A DNA stretch of 64,000 nucleotides. Origin: Boesenbergia rotunda (Eukaryota > Streptophyta > Magnoliopsida > Zingiberales > Zingiberaceae). The notes under the pieces are model-generated. The model was not told the origin of the DNA. It ran no database searches and was given only the letters and a program-made list of their open reading frames with translations. Of this stretch, positions 10,238 through 21,205 are shown piece by piece. The number at the start of each line of letters is the position of its first letter. The stretch's first letter is position 1. Position numbers and translations under genes: made by a program. The stretch is from the NCBI GenBank assembly GCA_024364735.1, contig JAGFNQ010005212.1, positions 247,105-311,104 of the forward strand, read 5' to 3'.

Positions 10238-12218
10238 TGTTAAATCTAACACTTTTGTCTTACTCGAAAAATGTTGCGGGAATGATTCTAGGATTTCCGG
10301 GCTCCTAGACGAAGTTTAGGGTATTAGAATGGTTTAAAACTAAACATGTTGAGGGCTTAGATACAAAGAAACCTAACATGGAGGGTGTAATCGCTTAAAT
10401 CTTGAATTATAGGGTCGAGGAGGTAAGGAGATAAAAATGCAAGGGACTTTCTACAAAAAGTCCCGGCTTGGCTTAAGAGGAGGTCGGATCACTTTCTCCT
10501 CTTCATTCGGCCGCAGCCACGCCGACCTCCCTTCCCCTTTCTTCTCGTGAACCCTAGCCACATGCGACTTCCCCGATGCTTTCTCCTTCTCTTCTCCTGT
10601 CACCGCAGCCAAACTCCAACTCGATCCCCTCTTCTTCTTCCATTCTTTAGGGAGCCCTAATCATAGCCGAATCTTATCCGCCGGCCACTGGAGTCAGGGA
10701 TCACCGGGATGTTTGGAATAGAATGGGGCGCCCACGAATCTTAGGTAAGCTTGATGTTTTGCATTAGATCCGGAACTGAAGAGCTGGGGCTGAGGAGTGG
10801 AACCCGAAACTGATCCTTGTGTGTGTGATGGTAGGGTTGATTTCGGGAGATTGAAATTTTAAAATCAGGCTTCATTCCCTCATCTTCCACTTGTTGTGTG
10901 CTACGACAATTGGAGTTGGGATAAGAGGTAACTTGATCGGATTGATTTGAATTAGGTGGAGTTAGGTTGTTAATTTTGCTGCTGTAAATTTTGTGGTTGT
11001 ATTGAGTTTGATTAGAGTAGATTAGCTTGGATATATTGGAATGGATGACCTGGGTTGAATTGTTAGCAATGGGTTTTGATTTTTGTTCTTGATCAGTTAT
11101 GGAGTTGAGTTTAATTTGGTGTGGCATCAGCTTAAGCCTATATGTTTCCTGTCGTGAGGTGCTTTGGGAATTCGAGGTGCTTAAGTTGTTAAAAACATCA
11201 AGATATATTGGGGTTTGGTGATTAGGGTTAGATTGGGTTGAGTATGAAACTTAACCCTAATAATCTAAGTGTGGGGAATTCGAATTGAGGGTTGGACCTA
11301 ATTTTTGTTACGATGAGTAATTAGAAACCTTTCCATTTAATTAGACGTAATTAAATGAAAGGGGGCAAATGGGTTAACCCTAGTTTGGTTTAGGGAGTAA
11401 TTAGCTAATTATCTTCCTGTAAATAGCTAATTAAATACATCCTTGATACAGGGGCTTGATTGGATTATTGACGGGTGGTTCTTTCTCAGTTGATACGGAC
11501 TTCACCTACTTGGAGGCGGATACTTCTTGCTTGTATTCTGTAGTTCCAATTTATCTTTATGCATAACTATTTTGTTATATTGCAGTAGGCTGATATTTAC
11601 CTTTATCTGCTACCGTTTTGCTATCCTGCTTGATACTTATGTTTGACCTTGGATATGATCTAAATTCCCTTTCTATACAGTCTCGTGTTTTGTTATCTGA
11701 TTCTGTATAGCATTGGTTTGTGCATGAGTATATAGATATAACATGGCTCACCATTGTATGGTTGCATTGATTGATTCTAGTCATACTTTGCACGTATGTC
11801 TGGATATAGATGATTGGGTTATGATACATACATATGACATGTGCATGATAAGTTGAGTTGTGTGTCGATGATCTGGTAGGGGTTGCATGTGTTAGAGACA
11901 TGCACATACCTGCACTGTTGCATGTCGGCGGTCAGCGACTCCCTTGTGGTTGAGCCTATCAGTTTCCAGCACATGATATGCACACACGACCACTCATGGG
12001 TTAGTGGATATCATTGGGCGTGTGTATTTGCTCTGTACTGCTCCGCTCAACCGCTCATGGGTAGTGATTTCGGAGCGTGGTAGCAGGCAGGGATCCCTTA
12101 TCTTCCCATAGACCAGAGAAGATGAGAGAGATATCTCCCCCATATATACATGGGACGGAGTGTTTACTCCACCAGCATCCTGTCCACTCGGTTACTTAGG
12201 AGCAGTGATGACAGAGTG
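10238..12218 (+). mobile_element. Ty3/gypsy LTR, plus orientation, 3' end lost
   Basis: The LTR starts TGTTAAATCTAACAC after a polypurine tract, so it is a 3' LTR with almost no internal region left of it. The stretch 11883-12215 is clearly homologous, in reverse complement, to about 13735-14050 in the neighbouring minus-strand LTR. Shared landmarks are GCGACTCCCTTGTGGTTGAG, CACTCATGGGTTAGTGGATA and CCAGCATCCTGTCCAC. Homology stops near 12218, where a different LTR begins. Long LTRs of this kind contain many chance ORFs and no real gene is seen here. Confidence 0.7.
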
Positions 12219-12898
12219 TGTTGGGGGAGTCTATAGTTTGGAGTGACCATGTGTTTTGATGTTTGGGCAAAGGGTTTAAGTTATGTTCACCCTTGTGTTT
12301 GATATGTGTATTTGAGTGTGCAGGTTTTGCAGGATACACATGGGCTTAGCTGGACAGCTTCGGGACCGGTGAAGGATGACATGGGAGATAAGCTATGGGC
12401 TTGCATGCATCCGAGGGACCGTAGACAAAGCAGGGATGATGAGCCAAGAGAAACGGACTTCGAGGCATACATGAAGGATGACATGGGAGACAAGCCGCGT
12501 GCTTGCATGCATCCGAGGGGCGAGAGCCAAAGTCGATGAGGGCTTGAAGTCAACAGATCGAGGCTACTGGATGAAGAGTCGGTTAAGTCGTGAGGGGTCG
12601 AGTGCTAAGGGAATTGTACTCGGGAAGGAAATCCTAGGGTTCGAGTGCTGAGAGAAATGTACTCGGGAAAGGGAAACTTTAGGTTTAGAAGTGGACCAGT
12701 CGACTGGTGCTAGGGTAGTCGACTGATGAAGTCCACAGAAAGATCAGTCGACTGCCCATGGATCAGTCGATTGATGGCAACAGAAATTCAAACGTTGGGC
12801 TGTAACGTTCGAATATGAGTGGGACTAGTTGACTAGTGCTTGAGCAGTCGACTGGTAACGATCATTTCAACATAGAGCACTATTTAAAGGGGCTCGGT
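12219..12898 (+). mobile_element. SIRE-type LTR fragment with GTCGAC palindrome array and TATA box
   Basis: After a purine-rich start (GTTGGGGGAG) the segment has the SIRE-like phrase AGTGTGCAGG. A roughly 100-bp sequence is repeated twice (about 12374-12433 and 12476-12533, sharing GATGACATGGGAGA and CTTGCATGCATCCGAGG). An array of GTCGAC-centred palindromes follows at about 12680-12855, then a TATA-like box at 12880-12890. The promoter phrase GCACTAT..AAAGGGGCTCG matches the LTR at 51969-51985. The segment is cut at 12898 by the next LTR. The family assignment is inferred from layout. Confidence 0.5.
12680..12855. repeat. Array of GTCGAC-centred palindromes
   Basis: CAGTCGACTG or one-base variants recur about seven times (CCAGTCGACTGG, TAGTCGACTGA, CAGTCGACTGC, CAGTCGATTGA, TAGTTGACTAG, CAGTCGACTGG) within 175 bp. 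The last lies about 25 bp upstream of the TATA-like sequence at 12880. It is probably a cis-acting LTR module. Confidence 0.75.
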
Positions 12899-15781
12899 GT
12901 CACGCCCCGAGACCCAGGAGCCGCTGATCCAATATAAAATCGGACAGCACCTCCCCTGTCCGGCGGACAATTTACACACACACAATATATATAACAATCC
13001 ACGCAGTTTAAATATTTGCACAACCACGCAGTTTAAAGGGCCACAGGCCTCAGATATAAGCAGAAACAACAGTTATATGAATATAACTATCGAAAAACTA
13101 AATCCGAACTCACCTGAGCTGCCAGGGGGCAGGAACAAAACCAAAACCAATCGAAGTCCAACATAGGACTCAAAAGTACAATACCATCAAATAAAACATG
13201 AATACATGTTCGAAACACCACAACGGAAGCATAGGAAACACTACAGGGTCCATAAGCAAAACAAACATAAAATAAAACCAAGCGAAGCTCCTCTGGAGCT
13301 AGGGACTGGCGGCTCGGGATCTCCTCGCAGACATCAACCTGAAATAAACATATATGGCAACGGGGTGAGTCCATAACTCAGCGAATACCCAAAGATATGC
13401 ATAGAAGGTTATACTAACAATAAAAGTTCCGCTACTACAGTCTCATAGCAACAGTAGGGAACGACTAGTACTGAACATACCGAAGTAGATACATACCTGA
13501 ATCCATCTAACCTGTATAGAGGGTAAGGAATACCAAAGGAAAACCAATAGACATATAAACACAGATAACAAGTCTCCAGAATATGCGATGTTAAACAAGT
13601 GCAGCAAATAAGTGCAGCAAACAATGCACGATGCAAAGTATGCACATGGTGCAATGACATGTGTCACCCCTGACACCAGACAGATCAACGTACACCTGTC
13701 ATAGGGACGTCTGAACGGGTAGGGCTCTGACAACTGTACACCCTGCCATCACTGCTCCTGAGTGACCGGGTGGACAGGATGCTGGCGGAGACCACGCTCC
13801 TAACCCCAGGCAATGGGGGAGTCAAGCTCTCATCTCCTCGTGGCTCAGTACGAGAAGGGATCCCTGGCTGCTACCACGCCCGCGCTCACTCTCCAAATAG
13901 TGGCCGAACGGAGCAATACAGGGCAAATGCACACATCTACGGTATCCACTAACCCATGAGTGGCCGTGTGTGACCGTCATGTACCGGAAAACGATTAGGC
14001 TCAACCACAAGGGAGTCGCTGATCGCCGGCATGCAACAGTGCAAGGATGGTGTATGATAGATACACGTATCTCCCTCCCAAGTCCTCAGTATACTAAGTC
14101 TCAGTCTGAAATCCTATAACAGGAAATACAGGTATCCTACAAGGTATACTGAACTGAAATACAGATCCCTCAAGGTCAAATGCAAGAGATACACTACGAT
14201 ATCTAAGCATACATGTAGAGATGACAATACTAGAGACAGTATGGAACTAACAGCATAATAACTCAAGGATAAACAACAGGTATCCAGAACTGACATAATA
14301 AACAGGGGTAAACCACAATATCCAGATCAAACATAATAACCAGGGATAGCGTAGGATCTTACTGCTATCTATAACATTCTATGCATAACAAAATGACAAT
14401 ATCAAGATAGATAAGTCAAAGGGTACCCGCCTCCAAATAAGTGAAGTCCGTATCAACGAGACAGAACCACCCGTCAAAATATAATCCAAGTCAAGCTCCT
14501 GTATCATGGATTTAATTTAATTAGCTATTATACAACAAGATAATTTTGTGCTAATAAATCCCTAAACCAACCTAGGGTTCAAACCTAGGTTTAGCCCCAA
14601 ACCCTAGTCAAGATCCAACTCATTAACCTAATGTTCCAATTGAACTAAATAGCTACAACCAAACTGCTATGGTATTTACAGATTCAAACTTATTCCACCT
14701 AGCACAAGTAGACTACAACTAGCTTCCAATTCAAATAGGATTAAGGCCAAAACTTAATCCATTTCTTACCTGAGCCAAGCAGCTCTCCATGGCCAAAGCT
14801 CACAGTGAGCAGGAGAAAAACTCCACCAAGCAGTGGAGCTCACTCGACAGCTGCAATCCCAAACACAACCATTTACTCAGAAATTCCTAGAACTAACACA
14901 AAGAAACATCAATTTCCCCGGATCACACCTGCCATTCCAAAATCAATCCAAGCCTACTGTTCTAGCACAATCCTACTCAAAGAACCATCAGCAACATCAA
15001 AGCTTACCAGAGATGGCCACTCCATTTGGTCGGCACTGTGAAGAAGGTGTATCGATCAACACAGATTCACAAATCTCGTGAGCTACCTGTGATCCGTAGG
15101 AAGTCCCGTAGGTTCTACAATTCCACCAAAAACAGGGATTAAACCAACTGTAAACCTCTCATTAAGCTTACAATTCAAACCTAATATGATAGCTTCGGAA
15201 TCCATCCAAGTCTAAACCTAGATGATGATCCTTACCTGAGATTCGCGACCTCAAACAGCTGCAATCCGAAGGAGCAATTAGAGATCCTCGGAAGAACAAT
15301 AAATCTCAGGTTCTCGGCTCGCGATTCCTCCTCCAATAGCAGCCCAGCGTCGCCCTTCGTCCGCAGGTGTGAAATCTTCGATTAGGGCTCGCGGAGGCAA
15401 GGGGAAAGAAGCGATCAGGTTGTGGAGGAAACGGAATGCGGCTAGGGTTCGCGAAGAGGGAGAAGATGAAGCAGGAGCAGGCGGCGTCGGCTTCTCTTGC
15501 GGCTTGGTCGCGCGATCGGGCGAGGTGGAGTGGAATGCGGCTACCACACCTAACCCTAACCGGCTTTTTAAATGGCCTTTTTGCATTTTGGTCCAACCCA
15601 GTTTCGACTAATTACAAGACCACCCCTAGGGTTCAAATTGATTACAAGTTAGTCCTTATAAATGTTTGTTTAATTACATTTTGGTCCCTAAGTTTGTCTC
15701 TGAGGGCTCGAAAGCCCCGGAACCTATCTGGTAATTCTCCGAAAATTTCTGGAACCTAATCAAAAGTGTTGGATTTAACAA
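12899..15781 (-). mobile_element. Ty3/gypsy LTR, minus orientation
   Basis: Read on the minus strand it begins TGTTAAATCCAACAC at 15781 and ends GGGGCGTGACA at 12899, an end type common in plant Ty3/gypsy LTRs. At about 2.88 kb it is a full-length LTR. It lies tail-to-tail with the related LTR at 10238-12218. The flanks (CTCGG at left, ATCCG at right) are not a target duplication, so this is not a simple solo insertion. It interrupts a copia pol frame exactly at 15782. Confidence 0.7.
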
Positions 15782-17034
15782 TCCGGTTGATGCTTGCATT
15801 TGCAGCGCATCGTGGCTTCAAACTTTATCAAATGAATGTCAAATCGGCCTTTCTAAATGGTTTCATAAGAGAAAAGGTCTATGTCGAACAACCTCCGGGA
15901 TTTGAGAGTTCCGAATTTCCAAACCATGTGTTCAAACTTAAGAAGGCACTCTACAGCCTTAAATAAGCTCCTAGGGCTTGGTATGAAAGGTTATCGATAT
16001 TTCTTATTGAAAAAGGTTTTGTAAGAGGACAAATAGACCCTACACTATTTCTACGGAGAGATAGTGACAATATATTTGTAGCCCAAGTATATGTCGATGA
16101 CATAATCTGTGGCTCAAATAATAAGGGTTATTTGAATGAATTTATTGGCCACATGGAGAGTGAATTTGAGATGAGTCTAGTGGGAGAGTTGACTTTCTTC
16201 CTTGGACTCAAAATCAAGCAAACTCGAGACAGGATCCATGTGCACCAATCGAAGTACACTCAAGAGATGCTCCGAAAATTTAACATGAGTGATTCTAAAG
16301 AGGTAACCACTCCCATGGCTACAAACACACGGTTAGACAATGATGAGAGTGGTAAACCTGTTGACTTAACTCAATATCGGAGCATGATAGGTAGTTTGCT
16401 ATACCTCACAGCTAGTCGACCTGATATACTTTTTACTGTGGGCATGTGCGCTTGGTATCAAGTTTGTGCCAAAGAATCTCATTTAATTGTTGTTAAGAGA
16501 ATTTTGAGATACTTTAAGGGCACAATTGGAGTTGGTCTTTGGTACCCCCGTACCGAATCATTTGACCTAATTGGCTACACCGATTCCGACTATGCTGGGT
16601 GCAAGTTGGATCGGAAGAGCACGAGTGGGGGTTGCCAATTCTTAGGATCATCATTAGTTAGTTGGTCAAGTCGGAAGCAACATTGTGTTGCTCTCTCCAC
16701 GACCGAGGCAGAATATATCGCCATGGGAGAGAGTGTATCACAATTGTTGTGGATGATTCATACACTAGAGGACTATGGATTAAGCTATAAGGGTATGCAA
16801 GTGTTGTGTGACAACATTAGCACAATAAACCTAACCAAGAATCCAGTCCATCATTCTAGGACCAAGCATATTGAAGTGCGTCACCACTTCATTAGAGATC
16901 ATGTTGCTAGAGGAGATATTGTACTCTCACATGTAGAGTCAAAATCAAATCTAGCGGACATTTTCACTAAACCACTCCCCGAGAATGAGTCTAGTTTTCT
17001 ACGAAGTGAATTGGCAATGTGTCGTGCTTCATAG
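15782..17034 (+). pseudogene. SIRE-type copia pol, RT to RNase H, 5'-truncated
   Basis: The frame encodes the reverse transcriptase and RNase H half of a Ty1/copia polyprotein. Seen are the RT start (LMLAFAAHRGFKLYQM), the catalytic box YVDDI, the RNase H entry GYTDSDYAGCK, the LSTTEAEYIA motif and the terminal ADIFTKPLP. The N-terminal gag, protease, integrase and early RT are missing, because the frame opens abruptly at the LTR edge at 15782. One in-frame stop (TAA at 15964-15966, probably from CAA) separates the parts. The HHSRTKHIEVRHHFIRDHV region is typical of the SIRE lineage as I recall it. The pol at 62077-64000 is a relative. Not functional. Confidence 0.9.
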
Positions 17035-17151
17035 GATTGAAAAGCATTAAAAACCCTTCATGATCAATTCGAATTGTTGAGAACAATTATTAGGCAACAT
17101 GGGGACATCTCACACAAACTATAAGGTTTAACAAAACGTTTTTGTTTGCTA

Positions 17152-17165
17152 GAAATGGGGTGAGA
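17152..17165 (+). promoter_or_regulatory. Candidate polypurine tract
   Basis: GAAATGGGGTGAGA directly precedes TGTTAGGATCAACC, about 120 bp after the pol stop. This is the expected place for the 3' polypurine tract of the copia element. Confidence 0.5.
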
Positions 17166-18199
17166 TGTTAGGATCAACCTAATTACTCAAAATGTTAATG
17201 CATCCCTTGAGGAATTAGGTTGACGAGATAATGATCATTAAGTTAACCAAGTATGGGGAAAACCAATGCATAAGATATGTGTATTTGGCTCCATGATCAT
17301 ACTTGGACATTCCAATCAAGGAAACTTGATTGGAGACTTATTTTGATACAAACTTGGTTGAACATTGAATGAATGTTTGTGATTGAATTTGACTTCACTT
17401 AGGTGGAGCAAATTGTTTTGTTAAATCCATAAGGACCTTTGATCCTTGTTCAGGGATCAATTATAGTCAAGGGAACACCTCCAAGATCGAAAATCTTCCA
17501 TCTGATCACATCGGAGTTCGATAGGAAGTCTGAAACTGAAGTTTCAGACTCGTATCAGGAAATTTCTGATACCTGATCGGTCCACAGACCGATCATGAGT
17601 CGGTCTGATCGGTCCGATTGACCGATCAAGCTAAGTCTGTAAAATCCACTGAAATCTCACTGTGTTGGCCTGGATCGATCCCCAGACCGATCTGGCCCCC
17701 TGTGGTGATTGGTCCACCGACCGATCAGGAGGGTCATAGAAAATCTCACGAACCTACTGTTCGCTCCCTGATCGATCAGGGGCTTGCCTGATCAGTCGCC
17801 CGACCGATCAGGACCAAGCCAAACCGATCATGCTGGAGCCTGATCGGTCAGCCTGATCGGTCTGGGCACTCCCAGATCAAACGGTGATCCGTTCGATCGC
17901 ATTAAATTCTGGTTGGTGGATCGGTCCACCAACCTATTAACTCCCTCTTTCCCTTACTTTCCAAGCCCTAGCGCTGAAACCCCTCATCCTCTTCCTGCGC
18001 GTGAGTTCCTCTTCTCCCTGTGCGTGTGAGTTCTTCTTCCTGCTGTTGGTGTTCTCAGCAACTCCTAGCTGCGAGATCGTGTTCCTGCAACTCCTTGCAC
18101 CGTGATTTGGTTTCGTCTGCGCAACTTCTAGGAGAGTTCTGGTATCATGCAAGTTCATTCCTTCGTCAAGACTGTCAAAACCCTCTTCAGTCCATCGAC
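17166..18199 (+). mobile_element. Putative LTR start and upstream region of the spliced ORF, with GATCGGTC array
   Basis: The region starts TGTTAGGATCAACC after a candidate polypurine tract and contains no coding ORF. A dense array of GATCGGTC palindromes spans 17570-17935. A pyrimidine-rich stretch follows (17940-18060), resembling a transcribed leader, and the spliced gene opens at 18200. Whether this is one LTR or an LTR tip joined to another element's leader cannot be decided, because no second copy is in the window. Confidence 0.4.
17570..17935. repeat. GATCGGTC palindrome array 1
   Basis: Repeated TGATCGGTC and its complement GACCGATCA, often as pairs with a short spacer (TGATCGGTCC..GACCGATCA), lie among unrelated bases. 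The array shares the phrase CTACTGTTCGCTCCCTGATC with the array at 20835-21205 (CTTACTGTTCGGCTCCTGATC), so the two are related beyond the palindrome. Confidence 0.75.
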
Positions 18200-19821
18200 A
18201 TGGCACCTAAGTAAGTTCTGTGTGGCTTTTCATCTTGTTTATTACTTCAAATATCATAATAGTTGGTGAACTAACTTTGATGTTTGATTCTGGGGCTTAT
18301 TTTGGTGTGTGCCGTGTGTGCCTTACCCATATGATCAAACCTTATCGTCATTTGATTATTGATCAAATCTTACCTTACATGATCAAACTCTTGTGTTCAC
18401 TTCACTGATCAATCCCATAATTACGCCGTGATCTTGATTTTGATCAATGTCTTTGTGGTGGACCTCATATTGATTCATTCAACTGTCATGATCAATGTTT
18501 CAAATCTTTAGGAAGTCGTCCAAGGGAAAAGAACCCGTTGAGGGAAGCTCGAAGGGCAAAGGCCCTTCATCTTCTGCATCCTCCCATAGGCCTCCACCTC
18601 CCTGTGATCCACGGTTTCCCAATGGTCACTTCGAATTGTTCTTTCACAATCACACCTTCAAACTCCTACCTTGTAGAACTGTAGACCGAGCGTTTGTTTA
18701 CGAACACTGTCCCTCAGTACGACAGGTCATTGAGTTCTACGAGCTAGGATCCATTCTCTTTCTTGAGCGGCCAATCAATTTTGATTTAATCTCCGAATTT
18801 TATAACAACATGGCCAGTGGAGCGAGTACAGGGTATAGGACCCGGGTTGCCAATATCACCCTCAATTTTAATTTATCAGCCTTCACTGCCTTTTTAGATT
18901 GTCGTCGTTCAGATAATGACTTTCCGCTTTACCTTTTTCTTCCAAATCCTTTACCAGTTCCCTTCGATGGAGTCACTCCTGACTCTATCCACGAGTATTT
19001 TTTTCGACCATCCCAAGCCAGGGGGTCCTGGTGAGCCTGCCGGTGATTTTTCCACATTTGCCGCTCTCAGTCTTTCCCCCGCTGATTATGTCCTGTTTAA
19101 AATTATCACTAACTGTCTGATACCTATTACTTCGAAGCCCCTAGCCGAAATTCGCCCATACCACTGCTTGATGCTCTACGGGATGCATCGGCGGTTAGAC
19201 TTTGACATAGTAACGACCATCTACTTCTCTATCATCACCTACAGTCAGATGGATGATCAAACAGTTTACATGCCATTTAGACATATCATTACTGCCTGGC
19301 TTCATTCTGTCGGTATCGACGTGTCACAGGGCAGGATCGTGCCGATGGTTCGGCAGGACTGCCGACTTGGCCAACGTGCATTGGCCCAGTCTAGCATTAT
19401 CGTCGGACCACAGGGGCTGAGGTGGAAGGATAGGAGAGGTGTGGGGGAGTTACCTAGGGCCGCCCATTTTCAAATACCCGCTGCTCCGACCTTTCATCAG
19501 GAGCCGCCTGCTGCTGCAGAGGGCCACTATGAGCCAGATCCTGATCTCCGCTGGCAGGTTGCAGAGTTGGAGCAGGCGATGCAGCGCGAGTTTCATATCT
19601 CCGAGCTCTAGCGACAGGAGGTCCGGTCGAAGTTTCGCTCTTTCGATCGCAGAGTAGTGGCGATAGAGTCCGACGTCTCTGGGATTCGGTCCCAGCAGTA
19701 GACCTGGTACGAGGAGTGGCGCCAGCATACGTTTTTTGGAGCTACGACATCCAGCAGCACTGCACCAGGGAGCTTCATATATATTGATGATACCTTTGAC
19801 GACGACCCCGCTGAGGATTGA
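18200..19821 (+). pseudogene. Spliced ORF resembling the putative plant transposon protein family
   Basis: Exon 1 is 18200-18210 (ATGGCACCTAA). A 301-bp intron with GTAAGT donor and TTTAG acceptor ends at 18511. Exon 2 continues in frame, giving MAPKKSSKGKEP at the N-terminus, then a Lys/Ser/Pro-rich tail and a helical domain. Phrases such as ISEFYNNM and RPYHCLMLYGMHRRLDFD recall the plant transposon protein domain (PF20167-like) found in LTR-element ORFs; this is from memory. A one-base shift falls in a run of seven T near 18990-19000, and in-frame stops occur at 19609 and about 19699. The C-terminus looks coiled-coil-like and acidic (DDTFDDDPAED) and ends at 19819-19821. A SIRE-type 3' LTR follows after 465 bp. 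Confidence 0.65.
18211..18511 (+). other. Spliceosomal intron inside the retroelement ORF
   Basis: The intron has a GTAAGTTCTG donor, a T-rich body and a CAAATCTTTAG acceptor. Removing it joins AA to G and keeps the reading frame through the basic N-terminus. The first exon holds only 11 coding bases. Confidence 0.65.
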
Positions 19822-20286
19822 TGATTCTGATTTTGCCGGTTCTGACTTGATGATGTATTTAGCTATTATGACTTGGTGTGGTTCTTGGCTTTGCTTTGAT
19901 GCAGTGTTATGCATCTGACATTATGACTGACTCCATGTATGACTTGTTTATTACTATTCTGTGTTTATATGCTGCATGTGATTGTAATATTCTGCTTTAT
20001 CTTTATCACATGGTTTCATATGCTTTCAAAATTAAATTATATCTTGGTTGTTTCGGGAGAACCCCTAGGTTTGAGGGGGAGGTTTTGTTTTTAAACTTAA
20101 CTACCAGTCTACACCCTTTTCGGTGTTTGACAAAGGGGGAGAGTTGGTGAGTTAAGTTTGGGATAATGACGAGCTTATCTAGTGTAGGGGAGGATCCTGA
20201 TTCTCCTACAATAGTGAAATTTGAGACTATTGATTTCAAATCCCTAAACTTAAAATCGGGTTGTCAAACAACAAAAAGGGAGAAAT
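19822..20286 (+). other. 3' untranslated region and polypurine tract before the LTR
   Basis: There is no ORF of note. A purine-rich tract, ACAAAAAGGGAGAAA, at 20271-20285 is the equivalent of the AAAAAGGGGGAGA tract of the SIRE element at the right edge (61194-61206, minus strand). An earlier GACAAAGGGGGAGAG at about 20128 may be a second tract. Confidence 0.55.
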
Positions 20287-20399
20287 TATTGATGCAGTCT
20301 GGCCTTGATTGTTGTTTTGGCGTTGACACCGATTTTAGTTTAGGTTAATGACATGATTAAGATTAAGTCCTGGTCGGGGACTAGATGAAGTGGAAAAGA

Positions 20400-20735
20400 C
20401 CTAGTGGGACTAGGCATACCTAGTGAGAAGCTAGGTTGGATGAAATCCTGGCTTGGAGGGCCAGGTCCTAGCTTGAGAAGCTAGGTTGGATAAAACTCTG
20501 GCTTGGAGGGTCAGGTCCTAGCTTGGAGGGTCAGGTCCTAGCTTGGAGGGCCAGGTCCTAGCTTGGAGGGCTAGGTTGGATGAAACCTTGGCTTGGAGGG
20601 CCAGGTCCTAGCTTGGAGAGCTAGGTTGGATGAAATCCTGGCTTGGAGGGTCAGGTCCTAGCTTGGAGGGCTAGGTTGGATGAAACTCTAGCTTGGAGGG
20701 TCAGGTCCTAGCTTGGAGGGCTAGGTTGAAGTCCC
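20400..20735 (+). repeat. Tandem array of about 50 bp made of two alternating hairpins
   Basis: The unit combines CCTGGCTTGGAGGGCCAGG (stem CCTGGC with GCCAGG) and CCTAGCTTGGAGGGCTAGG (stem CCTAGC with GCTAGG), linked by TTGGATGAAA. About six to seven units are present. The same stems with other loops occur at 37400-37790. Confidence 0.8.
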
Positions 20736-20834
20736 GGTGAGTGAAACTGAGCACGATGTCATGGTACGGGGGACTAAGAACGAGTAAGAGAAGGGCTGGA
20801 AGCTTGTTCTCGTGACTTAGAGGGGATTTGACCA

Positions 20835-21205
20835 TGCCTGGATCGGTCTAGTGACCGATCAGGGAGCATACAGTAAGTTTGGGAACCTTACTGTTCGGCT
20901 CCTGATCAGTCTGGTGACCGATCAGAGATACTATTTAGATCGTTCTGGTGATCGATCAAATGTTGCGAACTCCTTACTACGACCACTCAGGCTAGAGCCT
21001 GATTGGTCACCAGACCGATCAGGGTGTGCCTGATCGGTCTGGTGACCGATCAGGAGGTTTGCACTGTAAAACTAGAAAATCACTCTGAGAAGGGGTGGAT
21101 CGGTCTGGTGACCGATCCACGACTTGGGATCGGTCTGGTGATCGGTCCCGGAGAAGCTGACCGATCAGGAGTCACTCTGATCGGTCGGGTGACCGATCAG
21201 TAGTT
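20835..21205. repeat. GATCGGTC palindrome array 2
   Basis: TGATCGGTC, usually followed by TGGT and then GACCGATCA, occurs about ten times. In most places the whole 22-bp block is a near-perfect palindrome. The array lies between the hairpin array and the 3' part of this LTR. Confidence 0.85.

Noticed and set aside
12287..12553. Overlapping ORFs with repeated peptides around 12306-12553
   Set aside because: The repetition comes from a DNA duplication of about 100 bp in the LTR. Both strands are open by chance.
10741..15759. Many 60-130 codon ORFs on both strands
   Set aside because: They lie within two long gypsy LTRs that are homologous as DNA, not as protein. No motif or codon bias supports them.
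12899..15781. Minus-strand gypsy LTR as a simple solo LTR with target duplication
   Set aside because: The five bases on each side (CTCGG and ATCCG) do not match, and one side continues a pol frame while the other does not.
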